DNA of 37,978 nt from Acidobacteriota bacterium (GTDB lineage: Bacteria > Actinomycetota > Acidimicrobiia > Spongiisociales > UBA5794), in contig JADFIY010000004.1 of the NCBI GenBank assembly GCA_022566415.1, positions 1 to 37,978 on the forward strand, in the 5' to 3' direction. The notes under the pieces are model-generated. The model was not told where the DNA came from and ran no database searches. It saw nothing but the letters and a program-made list of their open reading frames with translations. The number at the start of each line of letters is the position of its first letter. The stretch's first letter is position 1. Shown in pieces: positions 7,768 to 15,286 of the stretch. Made by a program: the position numbers and the translations under genes.

Positions 7768-8562
7768 CTACCTGATGTTCGACAGGTCGGTCAGCGCGGC
7801 GGCGAGCCGGGGCCGGGCTTCGGCGAGAGCGGTAGATGCCCGCATCTCCTGGTCCCGCGCCGCGGCGAGCTCGGCGCCTTGCTCTGCTGGCTCCGACGAG
7901 CCCGATTCCGCGGCATGGGATGAGTGACGCGCATCGGATCGTTCGATCACGGCTGCGTACGTCTCCTTCAACGAACCGACGGCCCCCTGAGCGGCGCGCA
8001 GCGCAAGCGAGTTGGGAGCGGCGGCGGCCTCCAATGCGTAGAGATCGGCAGTGGCTTGGTCCATCCGATCAGCAAGTTGGCCCCAGATCCTGGCTTGCTC
8101 GGCGTCGGTGGCCTGACCGATGGTTCCCTCGAACTCGGCATCGCCATGCCAGATCGCCAGCTGCTCGGTGAGGTTGTCGTACAGCCATCGCGACTCTGCA
8201 TAGCCGCTCTGGGCGTGGGTCCTCCACACCGGCACCACCGCTGTCGCCGGCGTTTTCTTTCTCCTCCCCGCGAGCAGGGCGATGATCAGGATGAACACGG
8301 CACCCAGCACGATCAGCAGCACCCACCACGGGGTCTCACCTGTGTCGGTGTCAGGGGCCACCGTGGTTTGCGCAGGGGGCGCAGTCGTCTCTGCCGGAGG
8401 CCCAGTCGTCTCTACCGGAGGCGCAGTCGTGACGGGTGTGTCGGGCAGGGTCGGCTCCACGGTGGGGCCGGTGCCCTCACCTGACCCATCGCAGCCGGCA
8501 ACCAGGCTGCCGACGATCAACAGCACGGCCAGGACCAGACCGATACGCACCCACTTGGTCAT
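7768..8562 (-). CDS. Lipoprotein with Pro/Thr-rich stalk and second membrane span
   Basis: The start is the ATG at 8562, preceded by AAGGGG; the longer frame upstream is repeat DNA. The 264-residue protein has a signal peptide with lipobox VAGC (Cys24), a Pro/Thr-rich stretch (about 35-75) with three near-copies of a PPxETTx unit, a second hydrophobic span (about 79-98) followed by GRRKK, and a helical Ala-rich C-terminal part (about 110-264). Basic residues after the second span place the C-terminal part in the cytoplasm, which is unusual for a lipoprotein. No family is recognised. It is convergent with the ammonia-lyase gene. Confidence 0.75.
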   Translation of the reverse strand: MTKWVRIGLVLAVLLIVGSLVAGCDGSGEGTGPTVEPTLPDTPVTTAPPVETTGPPAETTAPPAQTTVAPDTDTGETPWWVLLIVLGAVFILIIALLAGRRKKTPATAVVPVWRTHAQSGYAESRWLYDNLTEQLAIWHGDAEFEGTIGQATDAEQARIWGQLADRMDQATADLYALEAAAAPNSLALRAAQGAVGSLKETYAAVIERSDARHSSHAAESGSSEPAEQGAELAAARDQEMRASTALAEARPRLAAALTDLSNIR

Positions 8563-8608
8563 GTCACCCCTTGAGACTGGACGGCGCCGCAGTGTAGGAG
8601 CACCAGAG

Positions 8609-8779
8609 GCTCCGCAAATGGCGCGCGACCAGGTCTTTGTTGGCAAGGCCATTGGCGGAGCCGTGGCCCGAGCGGCCCGCCGCGAAGCGGCAAGAGCGGG
8701 GAACATCGCGCTCCGCAAATAGGACGCGACCAGGTCTTTGTCGGCAAGGCCATTGGCGGAGCCGTGGCCCGAGCGGCCC
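8609..8779. repeat. Direct repeat, two 70-bp copies 101 bp apart
   Basis: Copies lie at 8609-8678 and 8710-8779. Both begin GCTCCGCAAAT and end GAGCGGCCC, with only a few differences. Each contains an inverted pair, GGCTCCGC-like at the start and GGCGGAGCC in the middle (8654-8662 in copy 1). After each copy a diverged AAGAGCGGG follows. The repeats fill most of the 285-base gap between the lipoprotein start and the thiI stop. ORFs drawn across them have no ribosome site. Confidence 0.9.
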
Positions 8780-8847
8780 ATAGCCAAGAGCGGGAAAAAA
8801 CGCTCCACTTCTGTCGAAATGACCGGTAACCGATCGCGGCGGGCGGT

Positions 8848-10014
8848 CTACAGAGCGCCTGGCATCCAGTCGCTGAGCTGGAAGGTCTTTCTGGTGGTCA
8901 CTGCGTGCTCCATCAGCTCGTCTGGGACCTCGGCAACCGATCTGGCAACGGACGCTTCGCCGGCGCCGGTGGCAACGGGCTGCCCCTCCGACAGATCGCA
9001 CACCTCCCTGGCCCGAGCCGAGATCTCAGCGGTTCCGATCGCCCTTGCCTGGGCGATGATGGCCTCTTTCGGCATCCCGAGGAGCGGCCTGAGCAGCGGT
9101 GTCGACGTCTGGTTGGACACCGCGACCAGGTGCGGCAGCGTCTGGCTGGAGACCTGTCCAAGGGCATCGCCGGTGACGAGCGCCTGAATGTCTCGCTCCT
9201 CGGCGATCGTCGACGCTGCCCGAGCCATGAGGACCTTCAGCGCAACCTGCCGCATTCGCGGCTTGACGTGGCCGATGAGGCCATCCTTCACCGGCTCGAA
9301 GTCGACGAGGTGCACGGCGGGGTCGGTGCCGTAGCCCCATCGCTCCCACATCAATCGAGCAACCGCCAGCGCGTGATCCGATTGGGCACAGTTCAGCGAG
9401 AAGTGGACATACTCGACCGGGCAGCCGCGAGACATCATCATCCATGCGGCGACGATCGAGTCGAATCCCCCGGAGACCAGGCTGAGCACCGGCCCCTGAC
9501 TGCCTATGGGTAGACCGCCGGCACCCTTGCGATGTTCGGCTATGAGAAATGCCCGGTCGTCGAGAACGGTGACGTTGACCCATTCGTCCGGGTCGTCCAG
9601 GTAGACCGTTCCGCCCGCCTCGACCAACAACGTCCCTGTGCGTGAGGCCAGGTCGTACGACCGCCATTCGTGCAAACCACGCCGCTTGACCCGCACCCCG
9701 AACGTCTTGCCTCGCACTCGGTCCGCCGACCGCGCCGCGATTGCCGCGGCCAGTGCGTCGAGGTCTTCAGCAGGCACCTCTTCGACGGTGTCGATCGACG
9801 CAGTCCCGAAGACCCTGGTGGCAGCGTCGACGACCGCATCGATGTTCCCATCGGGAAAGATAGCGAACCGATGCGAGCCGAGGCGCTCGACGGGCCCTTC
9901 ATACCCGACGCTGCCCAAGGCCTCGGTCAGGTTGGCGACGACGCGCTTGATCATCCGCGGCTGGGTGCGGCGGGATTTGAGAAATATGTCCCCGGACAGG
10001 GTGATATGGATCAT
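8848..10014 (-). CDS. thiI: ThiI, tRNA 4-thiouridine synthetase (short form)
   Basis: ThiI adenylates U8 of tRNA and transfers sulfur to it, and in some bacteria also supplies sulfur for the thiazole of thiamine. The 388-residue product has an N-terminal ferredoxin-like/THUMP region (about 1-165) and the PP-loop domain with SGGFDS at 181-186 and TGDALGQVSSQTL further on. It lacks the C-terminal rhodanese domain of E. coli ThiI, as in many Gram-positive forms. I prefer the ATG at 10014 because it aligns with the family N-terminus (MIHITLSGDIFLKS); an in-frame TTG at 10035 would add seven residues. Neither has a clear ribosome site. It follows the Rieske-ThDP gene by 89 bases. Confidence 0.9.
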   Translation of the reverse strand: MIHITLSGDIFLKSRRTQPRMIKRVVANLTEALGSVGYEGPVERLGSHRFAIFPDGNIDAVVDAATRVFGTASIDTVEEVPAEDLDALAAAIAARSADRVRGKTFGVRVKRRGLHEWRSYDLASRTGTLLVEAGGTVYLDDPDEWVNVTVLDDRAFLIAEHRKGAGGLPIGSQGPVLSLVSGGFDSIVAAWMMMSRGCPVEYVHFSLNCAQSDHALAVARLMWERWGYGTDPAVHLVDFEPVKDGLIGHVKPRMRQVALKVLMARAASTIAEERDIQALVTGDALGQVSSQTLPHLVAVSNQTSTPLLRPLLGMPKEAIIAQARAIGTAEISARAREVCDLSEGQPVATGAGEASVARSVAEVPDELMEHAVTTRKTFQLSDWMPGAL

Positions 10015-10103
10015 GGGATCGTTCGTGGAGGCCAAGGCGCGGCCAGTTTACGCCGAGACGGTGGGTGTTGGGGGTTGTCCCTTGACCCGCTCGATCAATC
10101 CGC

Positions 10104-12050
10104 TCACATCCATCGTGGCGATGTGGTCACCTCGACGAGCGCAGGGCCACCCGTCACCGCCAACGCCTCGCTCAGCACCGATTCCAGATCGTCTGGATCG
10201 TCGACCCTGAAACCTCGCCCTCCGCACAGCTCGGCGTAGGCGGCGAAATCCGGATTCACCAGATCGGTCTGCCAGACCGGACGCAGCGCCGAAACCTGTT
10301 CCCTGCTGATCTTCGCCAACTCGTCGTTGTTGAGCACGATGTGGGTGATCGGCATCTCGTACTTGACGGCGGTGGTGAACTCGGCCATATATTGACCGAG
10401 GCCACCGTCTCCCGAGATCGAGATCACCTTTCTGTGGTCCCCTACGGCGGCCCAGGCACCCAGCGCCGCGGGCAGGGCGAAGCCGATCGATCCCAGGTAC
10501 CCGGACATCAACACGTCCTGTTCACCGCGCGACTCGAAGTAGTGCCCGAAGGCGTAGGTGTTGTTTCCGACATCGACGGCGAGCACCGCATCGTTGGGGA
10601 CCAGGCCGTCGAGGACACCGAAGAGCCGGGCGGGATGCATCCGACCCTTGGCATCGAAGAGTTCGGCTCGTCGCTCCTTCTCCCTACGCCACAGCTCCCA
10701 GCGGTGGGCCAGCGTTGCTCGCATTTCGGGGCGGTCGGTTGCGGGGAGGGCGTCGCGCAGCGCGGCGACCGTGCTCCGGATATCTCCCCACACGGCGACG
10801 TCGACCGGGTGAAACTTGCCGAGCGCCGCACGGTCGAAGTCGACCTGGATCGTTCGCTTCTTCTCCGAGATCCCGGTGTGGACGGCGAACGAAGCTCCCA
10901 GGACCAGCAGCGTGTCTGATCGACCCATGGCGGCTGCGGCGACTCTGGTTCCTGACCGCCCCAGGGTCCCGGTGGCGAGCGGATGGTCATCGCCGACCAG
11001 GCCCTTTGCCTTGAACGTGGTGATGAGCGGGGCGTCGAGATGCTCGGCCAGCGCGATGACATCAGTTCGATACTGCCGTGCGCCGTTCCCTGCGATGATG
11101 ACGGGCCGCTCGGCACCGGCGAGCAGGTCGACGGCCCGTGCCACCTCGTCCCGGGGTGGTTCGATGGTCGGGTTGGCGACTCTTCCCGCCATGGGTCGAG
11201 GCGGTGGTTCCGCCAATCCCTCCAGTTCCTGGACCTCATCAGGGAAGATCAGATGAGCGACGGACCGGTCGACGATGGTGTGTTTGATCGCCAGCGCCAT
11301 CAGCTCGGTTGCGTTCGTTGGCGTCAGCACCGTCTGGCTCCAGCCGGCTACCGCGGCAAAGGCTTCGGAGAGAGGGATCTCCTGGAAGGCACCGGGGCCC
11401 AGCACCTGCGTGTTGACCTGCCCGGTGAGGGCAAGGGTTGGGGAACGGTCGACCTTGGCATCCCACAGGCCGGTCAACAGGTTGGTCGCTCCCGGCCCGG
11501 CGATCGAGAAGCAGGCCGCCGGTCGGCCGGTCAGCTTGCCGTATGCGGAGGCGGCAAACGCCGCCGCCCCCTCATGGCGGATGCCAAAGTAGCGGAGACG
11601 CCCATCGACCTCGGCCTTGCGGAACGCCTCGGCGAGGCCGAGGTTGGAGTGCCCCACCATCCCGAACACGGTGTCGACGCCCCAGTCGGTCATGACGTCG
11701 ACCATCTGATCCATGAGCGAGGGCTGCTCGACTATCGTGGGAAGCTCGACAAAGACGCCACCGTCGCGCTCTTCGACCGCGTACGGTGTTGCCGCATCGT
11801 CGTATCCCTCGTCTGGCGGATCACCGGTGATCGGGTCGTACTCGTAGCCGTGCCAGGGACAGATCAGCCACCCGTCCTCGATCGTCCCCTCCCCCAGCGG
11901 ACCCCCCTGGTGCGGGCAGCGGTTGTCGAGTGCGCCGATCCCCCGCTCGGTGCGAACCAGGCACACGGCGCGGCCGCCGACGACGAGTGCGGTGACCTCA
12001 TCGACGGCTAGATCTGCGACGTCGACCTCGTACCAGACCGTATCGCTCAC
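10104..12050 (-). CDS. Rieske [2Fe-2S] domain fused to a ThDP-dependent enzyme
   Basis: The start is GTG at 12050, overlapping the cupin stop (GTGA). Residues 1-105 are a Rieske ferredoxin domain with both cluster motifs, CPHQGG (45-50) and CPWHGYE (64-70). From about 110 a complete three-domain ThDP enzyme of the acetolactate synthase/pyruvate oxidase class follows. It has the cofactor-activating Glu160 in GIRHEGAAAF, a central domain (about 300-440) and the ThDP/Mg motif GDGG (547-550) to NND (574-576). The product is 648 residues against about 550 for the class. The domains join without a long linker. Electron transfer between ThDP intermediate and Rieske cluster is plausible but inferred. 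The substrate is unknown. Confidence 0.88.
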   Translation of the reverse strand: MSDTVWYEVDVADLAVDEVTALVVGGRAVCLVRTERGIGALDNRCPHQGGPLGEGTIEDGWLICPWHGYEYDPITGDPPDEGYDDAATPYAVEERDGGVFVELPTIVEQPSLMDQMVDVMTDWGVDTVFGMVGHSNLGLAEAFRKAEVDGRLRYFGIRHEGAAAFAASAYGKLTGRPAACFSIAGPGATNLLTGLWDAKVDRSPTLALTGQVNTQVLGPGAFQEIPLSEAFAAVAGWSQTVLTPTNATELMALAIKHTIVDRSVAHLIFPDEVQELEGLAEPPPRPMAGRVANPTIEPPRDEVARAVDLLAGAERPVIIAGNGARQYRTDVIALAEHLDAPLITTFKAKGLVGDDHPLATGTLGRSGTRVAAAAMGRSDTLLVLGASFAVHTGISEKKRTIQVDFDRAALGKFHPVDVAVWGDIRSTVAALRDALPATDRPEMRATLAHRWELWRREKERRAELFDAKGRMHPARLFGVLDGLVPNDAVLAVDVGNNTYAFGHYFESRGEQDVLMSGYLGSIGFALPAALGAWAAVGDHRKVISISGDGGLGQYMAEFTTAVKYEMPITHIVLNNDELAKISREQVSALRPVWQTDLVNPDFAAYAELCGGRGFRVDDPDDLESVLSEALAVTGGPALVEVTTSPRWM

Positions 12051-12439
12051 GCGCCGCGGTATTCGTCGTCGGTGACTTGGCGGTCCGTCCATTCGGTCGG
12101 GTCACCCACGGTGATCGACAGGTGAGTCATCGGCGCATCGAATGCCGCCCCGTGCCAATGCAGCTCACCGGGAGGGATCTGCACGGTGTCGCCCGCTGTC
12201 ATCGCGGTGCGCTCGCCTCCATCGTTGGCCACAAGTCCGTAGCCAGATACGCAGTACAGGACCTGCCCCCCGGGATGCGAATGCCAGTTCGTCCTTGCGT
12301 TCGGTTCGAAAACTACCCCGAGCACCACCGCCTCTGACGAGTCGTCGGGCTCGGCCATGGGCCCAAACCAGGCACGGCCGGTGAACTGCGCCTCAGGTGC
12401 CGGTGCCCACTTGATCAGGTCGGTTGATGTGAAGTGCAT
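12047..12439 (-). CDS. Single-domain cupin protein
   Basis: The 130-residue product is a small cupin barrel. Motif 1 is NWHSHPGGQVLYCVSGYG with metal ligands His53, His55 and Gln59; motif 2 is PPGELHWHGA with His94 and His96. Such proteins bind Fe or Mn and act as dioxygenases, isomerases or sensors. Similar cupins often have carboxymuconolactone-decarboxylase-like or quercetinase-like roles, but nothing here decides between them. It overlaps the Rieske-ThDP gene by GTGA, so the two are translationally coupled. No clear ribosome site precedes the ATG at 12439. Confidence 0.85.
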   Translation of the reverse strand: MHFTSTDLIKWAPAPEAQFTGRAWFGPMAEPDDSSEAVVLGVVFEPNARTNWHSHPGGQVLYCVSGYGLVANDGGERTAMTAGDTVQIPPGELHWHGAAFDAPMTHLSITVGDPTEWTDRQVTDDEYRGA

Positions 12440-12498
12440 GACTCGACGCTAGCGCTCTCCCAGGCCCTCGAGCACCGGAGAACGGTTGTAGCGCGGGA

Positions 12499-12504
12499 TA
12501 TACT
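12499..12504 (+). promoter_or_regulatory. Possible -10 element for the FNR-like gene
   Basis: TATACT stands out in the 143-base divergent gap, 78 bases before the ATG at 12583. No good -35 lies 16-18 bases upstream, so this is weak. Confidence 0.3.
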
Positions 12505-12582
12505 GACCCGACCGCGACAGGCGACGCGCCATCTGGTGGCGCCGTCCGGGCTAAACAGGCCGACGAGTCGACGAAGGGCCAC

Positions 12583-13863
12583 ATGGGACAGCCGATCTTG
12601 GTTCAACGCCGTGTCCAGGGCGACATCGCCATGTTCAGTGGCGATCGGTCGCTCACCGGACAAGATGGCGCCAGGTACTTCGCGGCAGACGGGGTGCCAG
12701 ACAACGGGAAGCTGTCGGCCGCCGTCGCCAAGGAGTTCTTCGACCTCGACCCCGAAATCGACTATGTCTATGTGGCCTACAACCACGTCATGGCGAGACG
12801 GGCCGGCGGGTGGGATGAAGACTTGCTTGAGGCTGCCGACGAAGCCCTCAACAGGTTTTTTGTGTTTTACGATGGAGAGATCGACGTACCGATCGGTGGC
12901 GCCGGATCCGGGGTAGCGCTGGCACCACCCGGGGCGGTAACGGGCCTGTCCGACGAGACCATGGAGGCGCTGCGGACCGAGCACTACAACGCCACCATCA
13001 GCTACCTGGACGAGGTTCACGAGGACCTGTGGATATTTCGCGTCCGACCGGACGACGGGCCGCTCGCCTACCAGGCGGGGCAGTACACCACACTCGCCCT
13101 GGGGTTTTGGGAGCCGCGCATCGACGAGCTCACCGAGGACCTCGACGATGCACAACGCCGGAAGCTGGCCAGAAGATCGTATTCGGTGAGCAGCTCGATG
13201 CTGGCAGAGAACGGCTCCTTGCTCGACCCAGCGGAGGAGGCCGCAGCCGAGTTTTATGTCGTGTTAGTGAGGAGCGACTCGCAGGGAACCCCAGCGGTGC
13301 TCACCCCTCGCCTGTTTCTCAAGGGTGAGGGTGACCGGCTGTTCATCGGCCGCAAGGCGGCCGGGCGATACCGCCTCGACAGGTTCGACGATCCGACGGC
13401 CGACGTCGTCTTCCTATCGACCGGAACCGGCGAGGCACCCAACAACAGGATGACGCTCGACCTGCTGCGACGGGGCCACCAGGGTCGGATTGTGGGGGTA
13501 TGCACCACTCGCTACTTGCGGGACCTGGCCTACTTGGAGACCCACGGCCGTCTGGCGGAACGATACGACAACTACGAATACATCCCGTTGACGACACGTG
13601 AGCCGGAGAACGAGGGCAACAAGATCTACATTCAAGACCTCATCGAGTCGGCGAAGCTGGAGGAGATGGGATTCGCCCTCGACCCCGAGCGAACCCATGT
13701 CTACCTGTGCGGCAACCCTCTCATGATCGGCCTTCCCGAGTGGGATGGCGACACCCCGACCTATCCCGAGACGCGTGGAGTCGTCGAGATCCTGACCGAA
13801 CGCGGCTTCACCCTGGACCACGGCCGCACCATCGGCAACATCCATATCGAGGAGTATTGGTAA
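12583..13863 (+). CDS. FNR-type flavin/NADP oxidoreductase with N-terminal Nfu_N-like extension
   Basis: The 426-residue product is much longer than ordinary ferredoxin-NADP reductases (about 260). Its last 280 residues are the FNR module, with FAD motif RRSYSVSS (197-204), NADP-binding GTGEAP (281-286), YLCGNP (375-379) and a terminal aromatic residue as in bacterial Fpr. Residues about 10-100 form a separate alpha/beta domain. The order (RSLTG near 22, a helix ending in FFDLDPEIDYVYVAYN, then GGWDEDLLEAADEALNRFF) resembles the N-terminal domain of Nfu/NifU iron-sulfur scaffolds; that assignment is tentative. GAAGGG precedes the ATG. It is divergent from the cupin/Rieske-ThDP pair, so it may supply or take up electrons for that enzyme. 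Confidence 0.85.
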   Translation: MGQPILVQRRVQGDIAMFSGDRSLTGQDGARYFAADGVPDNGKLSAAVAKEFFDLDPEIDYVYVAYNHVMARRAGGWDEDLLEAADEALNRFFVFYDGEIDVPIGGAGSGVALAPPGAVTGLSDETMEALRTEHYNATISYLDEVHEDLWIFRVRPDDGPLAYQAGQYTTLALGFWEPRIDELTEDLDDAQRRKLARRSYSVSSSMLAENGSLLDPAEEAAAEFYVVLVRSDSQGTPAVLTPRLFLKGEGDRLFIGRKAAGRYRLDRFDDPTADVVFLSTGTGEAPNNRMTLDLLRRGHQGRIVGVCTTRYLRDLAYLETHGRLAERYDNYEYIPLTTREPENEGNKIYIQDLIESAKLEEMGFALDPERTHVYLCGNPLMIGLPEWDGDTPTYPETRGVVEILTERGFTLDHGRTIGNIHIEEYW

Positions 13864-13885
13864 GGCTTCGCCTTACCAATACTCC
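13851..13885 (+). terminator. Perfect 16-bp hairpin spanning the FNR-like stop codon
   Basis: The arm 13851-13866 (GGAGTATTGGTAAGGC) is exactly complementary to 13870-13885 around a TTC loop. The stop codon TAA (13861-13863) lies in the stem, so the last three codons are part of it. No T-run follows; instead a heptamer array starts at the last base of the stem. Confidence 0.7.
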
Positions 13886-14034
13886 GTATTACGTATTACG
13901 TACAACGTATTACGACCCAACGGATTCGGCTGCCCGTGCGGTCGGTTTCGTGATACGTAATACGCTCCGTGTACAACGACCGAAGGGATTCGCCCGCCGG
14001 GTGCGCCGCGGTACGTGATACGTAATACGGTCCG
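13885..14034. repeat. Three heptanucleotide arrays, CGTAATA/CGTATTA type
   Basis: Units at 13885, 13892, 13899 and 13906 read CGTATTA, CGTATTA, CGTACAA, CGTATTA. Two inverted arrays (CGTGATA, CGTAATA) start at 13949 and 14014. ATACGTAATACG at 13953-13964 and 14018-14029 is the reverse complement of 13885-13896, so the first arm can pair with either. The last unit (CGGTCCG, 14028-14034) touches the 3' end of the tRNA gene. The 171-base gap holds no other feature. Confidence 0.8.
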
Positions 14035-14118
14035 TGTCGGAGAGAAGACTCGAACTTCCACGGGATTTCTCCCACATGGCCCTCAACCATGCGCGTCTAC
14101 CAATTCCGCCACTCCGAC
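14035..14118 (-). tRNA. tRNA-Leu (anticodon GAG)
   Basis: Read on the minus strand, 84 bases fold as a class II tRNA: acceptor arms GTCGGAG and CTCCGAC with discriminator A, a D-arm with GAATTGGTAGACGC, anticodon stem CATGG/CCATG around the loop TTGAGGG, a variable arm, and a T-arm GTTCGAGTC. The anticodon GAG reads CUC and CUU. CCA is not encoded. The gene lies between the peptide-transporter operon and a heptamer array. Confidence 0.95.
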
Positions 14119-14129
14119 ATGGGCCAGGA

Positions 14130-14135
14130 ACTATA
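14130..14135 (-). promoter_or_regulatory. Likely -10 element of the tRNA-Leu gene
   Basis: TATAGT on the minus strand ends 11 bases before the first base of the mature tRNA, the right distance for a start just upstream. No convincing -35 is seen. Confidence 0.45.
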
Positions 14136-14184
14136 CCGAGGCCAGTTGAGGAGTCTTCGCTGCGACTCCCACCGCGAAATACGG

Positions 14185-14213
14185 GTCCTGTGCGGCCAAC
14201 GGCCGCTCAGGAC
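14185..14213 (-). terminator. Hairpin at the end of the peptide-transporter operon
   Basis: GTCCTG-x-GCGGCC and GGCCGC-x-CAGGAC form a 12-bp stem with one mismatch and a three-base loop; the stop codon of the last ATPase gene (14207-14209) lies inside the stem. There is no clear T-run, so the terminator call is moderate. Confidence 0.5.
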
Positions 14214-15286
14214 CTCAGGTCCAACACGGCGCGCTCGCTACCCGTCCAGGTTCCGTCTGGCGCTACCAGATGGCAGGCTACGAAATGCTCATCCCCGCGG
14301 TCGTCGAGCGGTGGATGGTCTCGGTCCCGACACACGTCGGTAGCGAACGGGCAACGTTCGATGAACCGGCACACCGCCTCGGGGTTGATCGCCTTGCTGA
14401 CGCCGCCGAGGATCTCGACGGGAGGTCGGTGGTAGGAGGGGTCCGGCACCGGTACCGCAGATAGCAGCGCCCGCGTATACGGGTGCATCGGGTTCTTCAG
14501 TAACTCCTCGGTCGTCGCCAACTCGACAATCTTTCCCAGGTACATCACCGCAATCCGGTCGCACATGTAACGGGCGACGGCGAGATCGTGGGTGATGTAC
14601 AGGTAGGTGACGCCGAGCTCTTCCGCGAGCTCGGTCATCAGCCGCATGATCGAGATCCTGATGCTTACGTCGAGCATCGACGTCGGCTCGTCGGCGACCA
14701 CGAACGAAGGGTTAATCACCAACGCCCGTGCGATCGCGACGCGCTGTCGCTGACCCCCGGAGAGCTCGTGCGGGTACCGGAACAGAAAGGACTCAGCGGG
14801 GGTGAGCCCGACAAGAGTCAGCAGCTCGATCACCCGCTTCTCTCTGTCTTGCGACGTACCGATCTTTTGCACGACGAGCGGCTCCGCCACCGCGTCGAAC
14901 ACCGTCCGCCTCGGGTTCATCGATTCGTATGGATCCTGGAAGATCATCTGGACGTTCTTCCGGAAGTCCTTGCGGTCGGATTTGCTCGTGATCTCGGTGA
15001 CCTCGACCATCTCACCGGCGGTCTGGTCTCTGATCAGGACGGAACCTTCGGTCGCCTCGTCGAGTTTGACCAAGATGCGCCCGGTCGTCGTCTTCCCACA
15101 GCCCGACTCGCCGACGAGACCGAGGCTGTGGCCGGCTTTGATCTCGAAGCTGATGCCGTCGATGGCGTGGACGAAATCCTTGGCCTTGCGGAACATGCCC
15201 TTGGACACGGGAAACACCTTGCGCAGCCCCACGACCTTGACCCGGACGTCGGGCGACGTCTCTCCCCGGTTCATCGTGTCGGTCAT
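14207..15286 (-). CDS. Peptide ABC importer ATPase (OppF/DppF type)
   Basis: The start is the ATG at 15286, overlapping the stop of the previous ATPase (ATGA); the longer frame reads through that gene. The 359 residues contain Walker [10 protein letters not shown] (59-67), the signature LSGGQRQR, Walker B FVVADEPTS, the H-loop ITHD, and the C-terminal oligopeptide/dipeptide extension with cysteines CRFIERCPFATDVC that in this subfamily holds an iron-sulfur site. It is the second of two ATPases that power one importer. It is the last gene of the operon. Confidence 0.92.
   Translation of the reverse strand: MTDTMNRGETSPDVRVKVVGLRKVFPVSKGMFRKAKDFVHAIDGISFEIKAGHSLGLVGESGCGKTTTGRILVKLDEATEGSVLIRDQTAGEMVEVTEITSKSDRKDFRKNVQMIFQDPYESMNPRRTVFDAVAEPLVVQKIGTSQDREKRVIELLTLVGLTPAESFLFRYPHELSGGQRQRVAIARALVINPSFVVADEPTSMLDVSIRISIMRLMTELAEELGVTYLYITHDLAVARYMCDRIAVMYLGKIVELATTEELLKNPMHPYTRALLSAVPVPDPSYHRPPVEILGGVSKAINPEAVCRFIERCPFATDVCRDRDHPPLDDRGDEHFVACHLVAPDGTWTGSERAVLDLRS

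Noticed and set aside
8559-8753. Small minus-strand ORF over the 70-bp repeats
   Set aside because: It translates the direct repeat, has no ribosome site and shows no protein-like composition.
10015-10035. TTG start of thiI at 10035
   Set aside because: Seven extra residues do not align with the family start and have no ribosome site; kept only as an alternative.
13885-14034. CRISPR array
   Set aside because: Units are 7 bp with no spacers between them and the arms are inverted; no cas genes are near.
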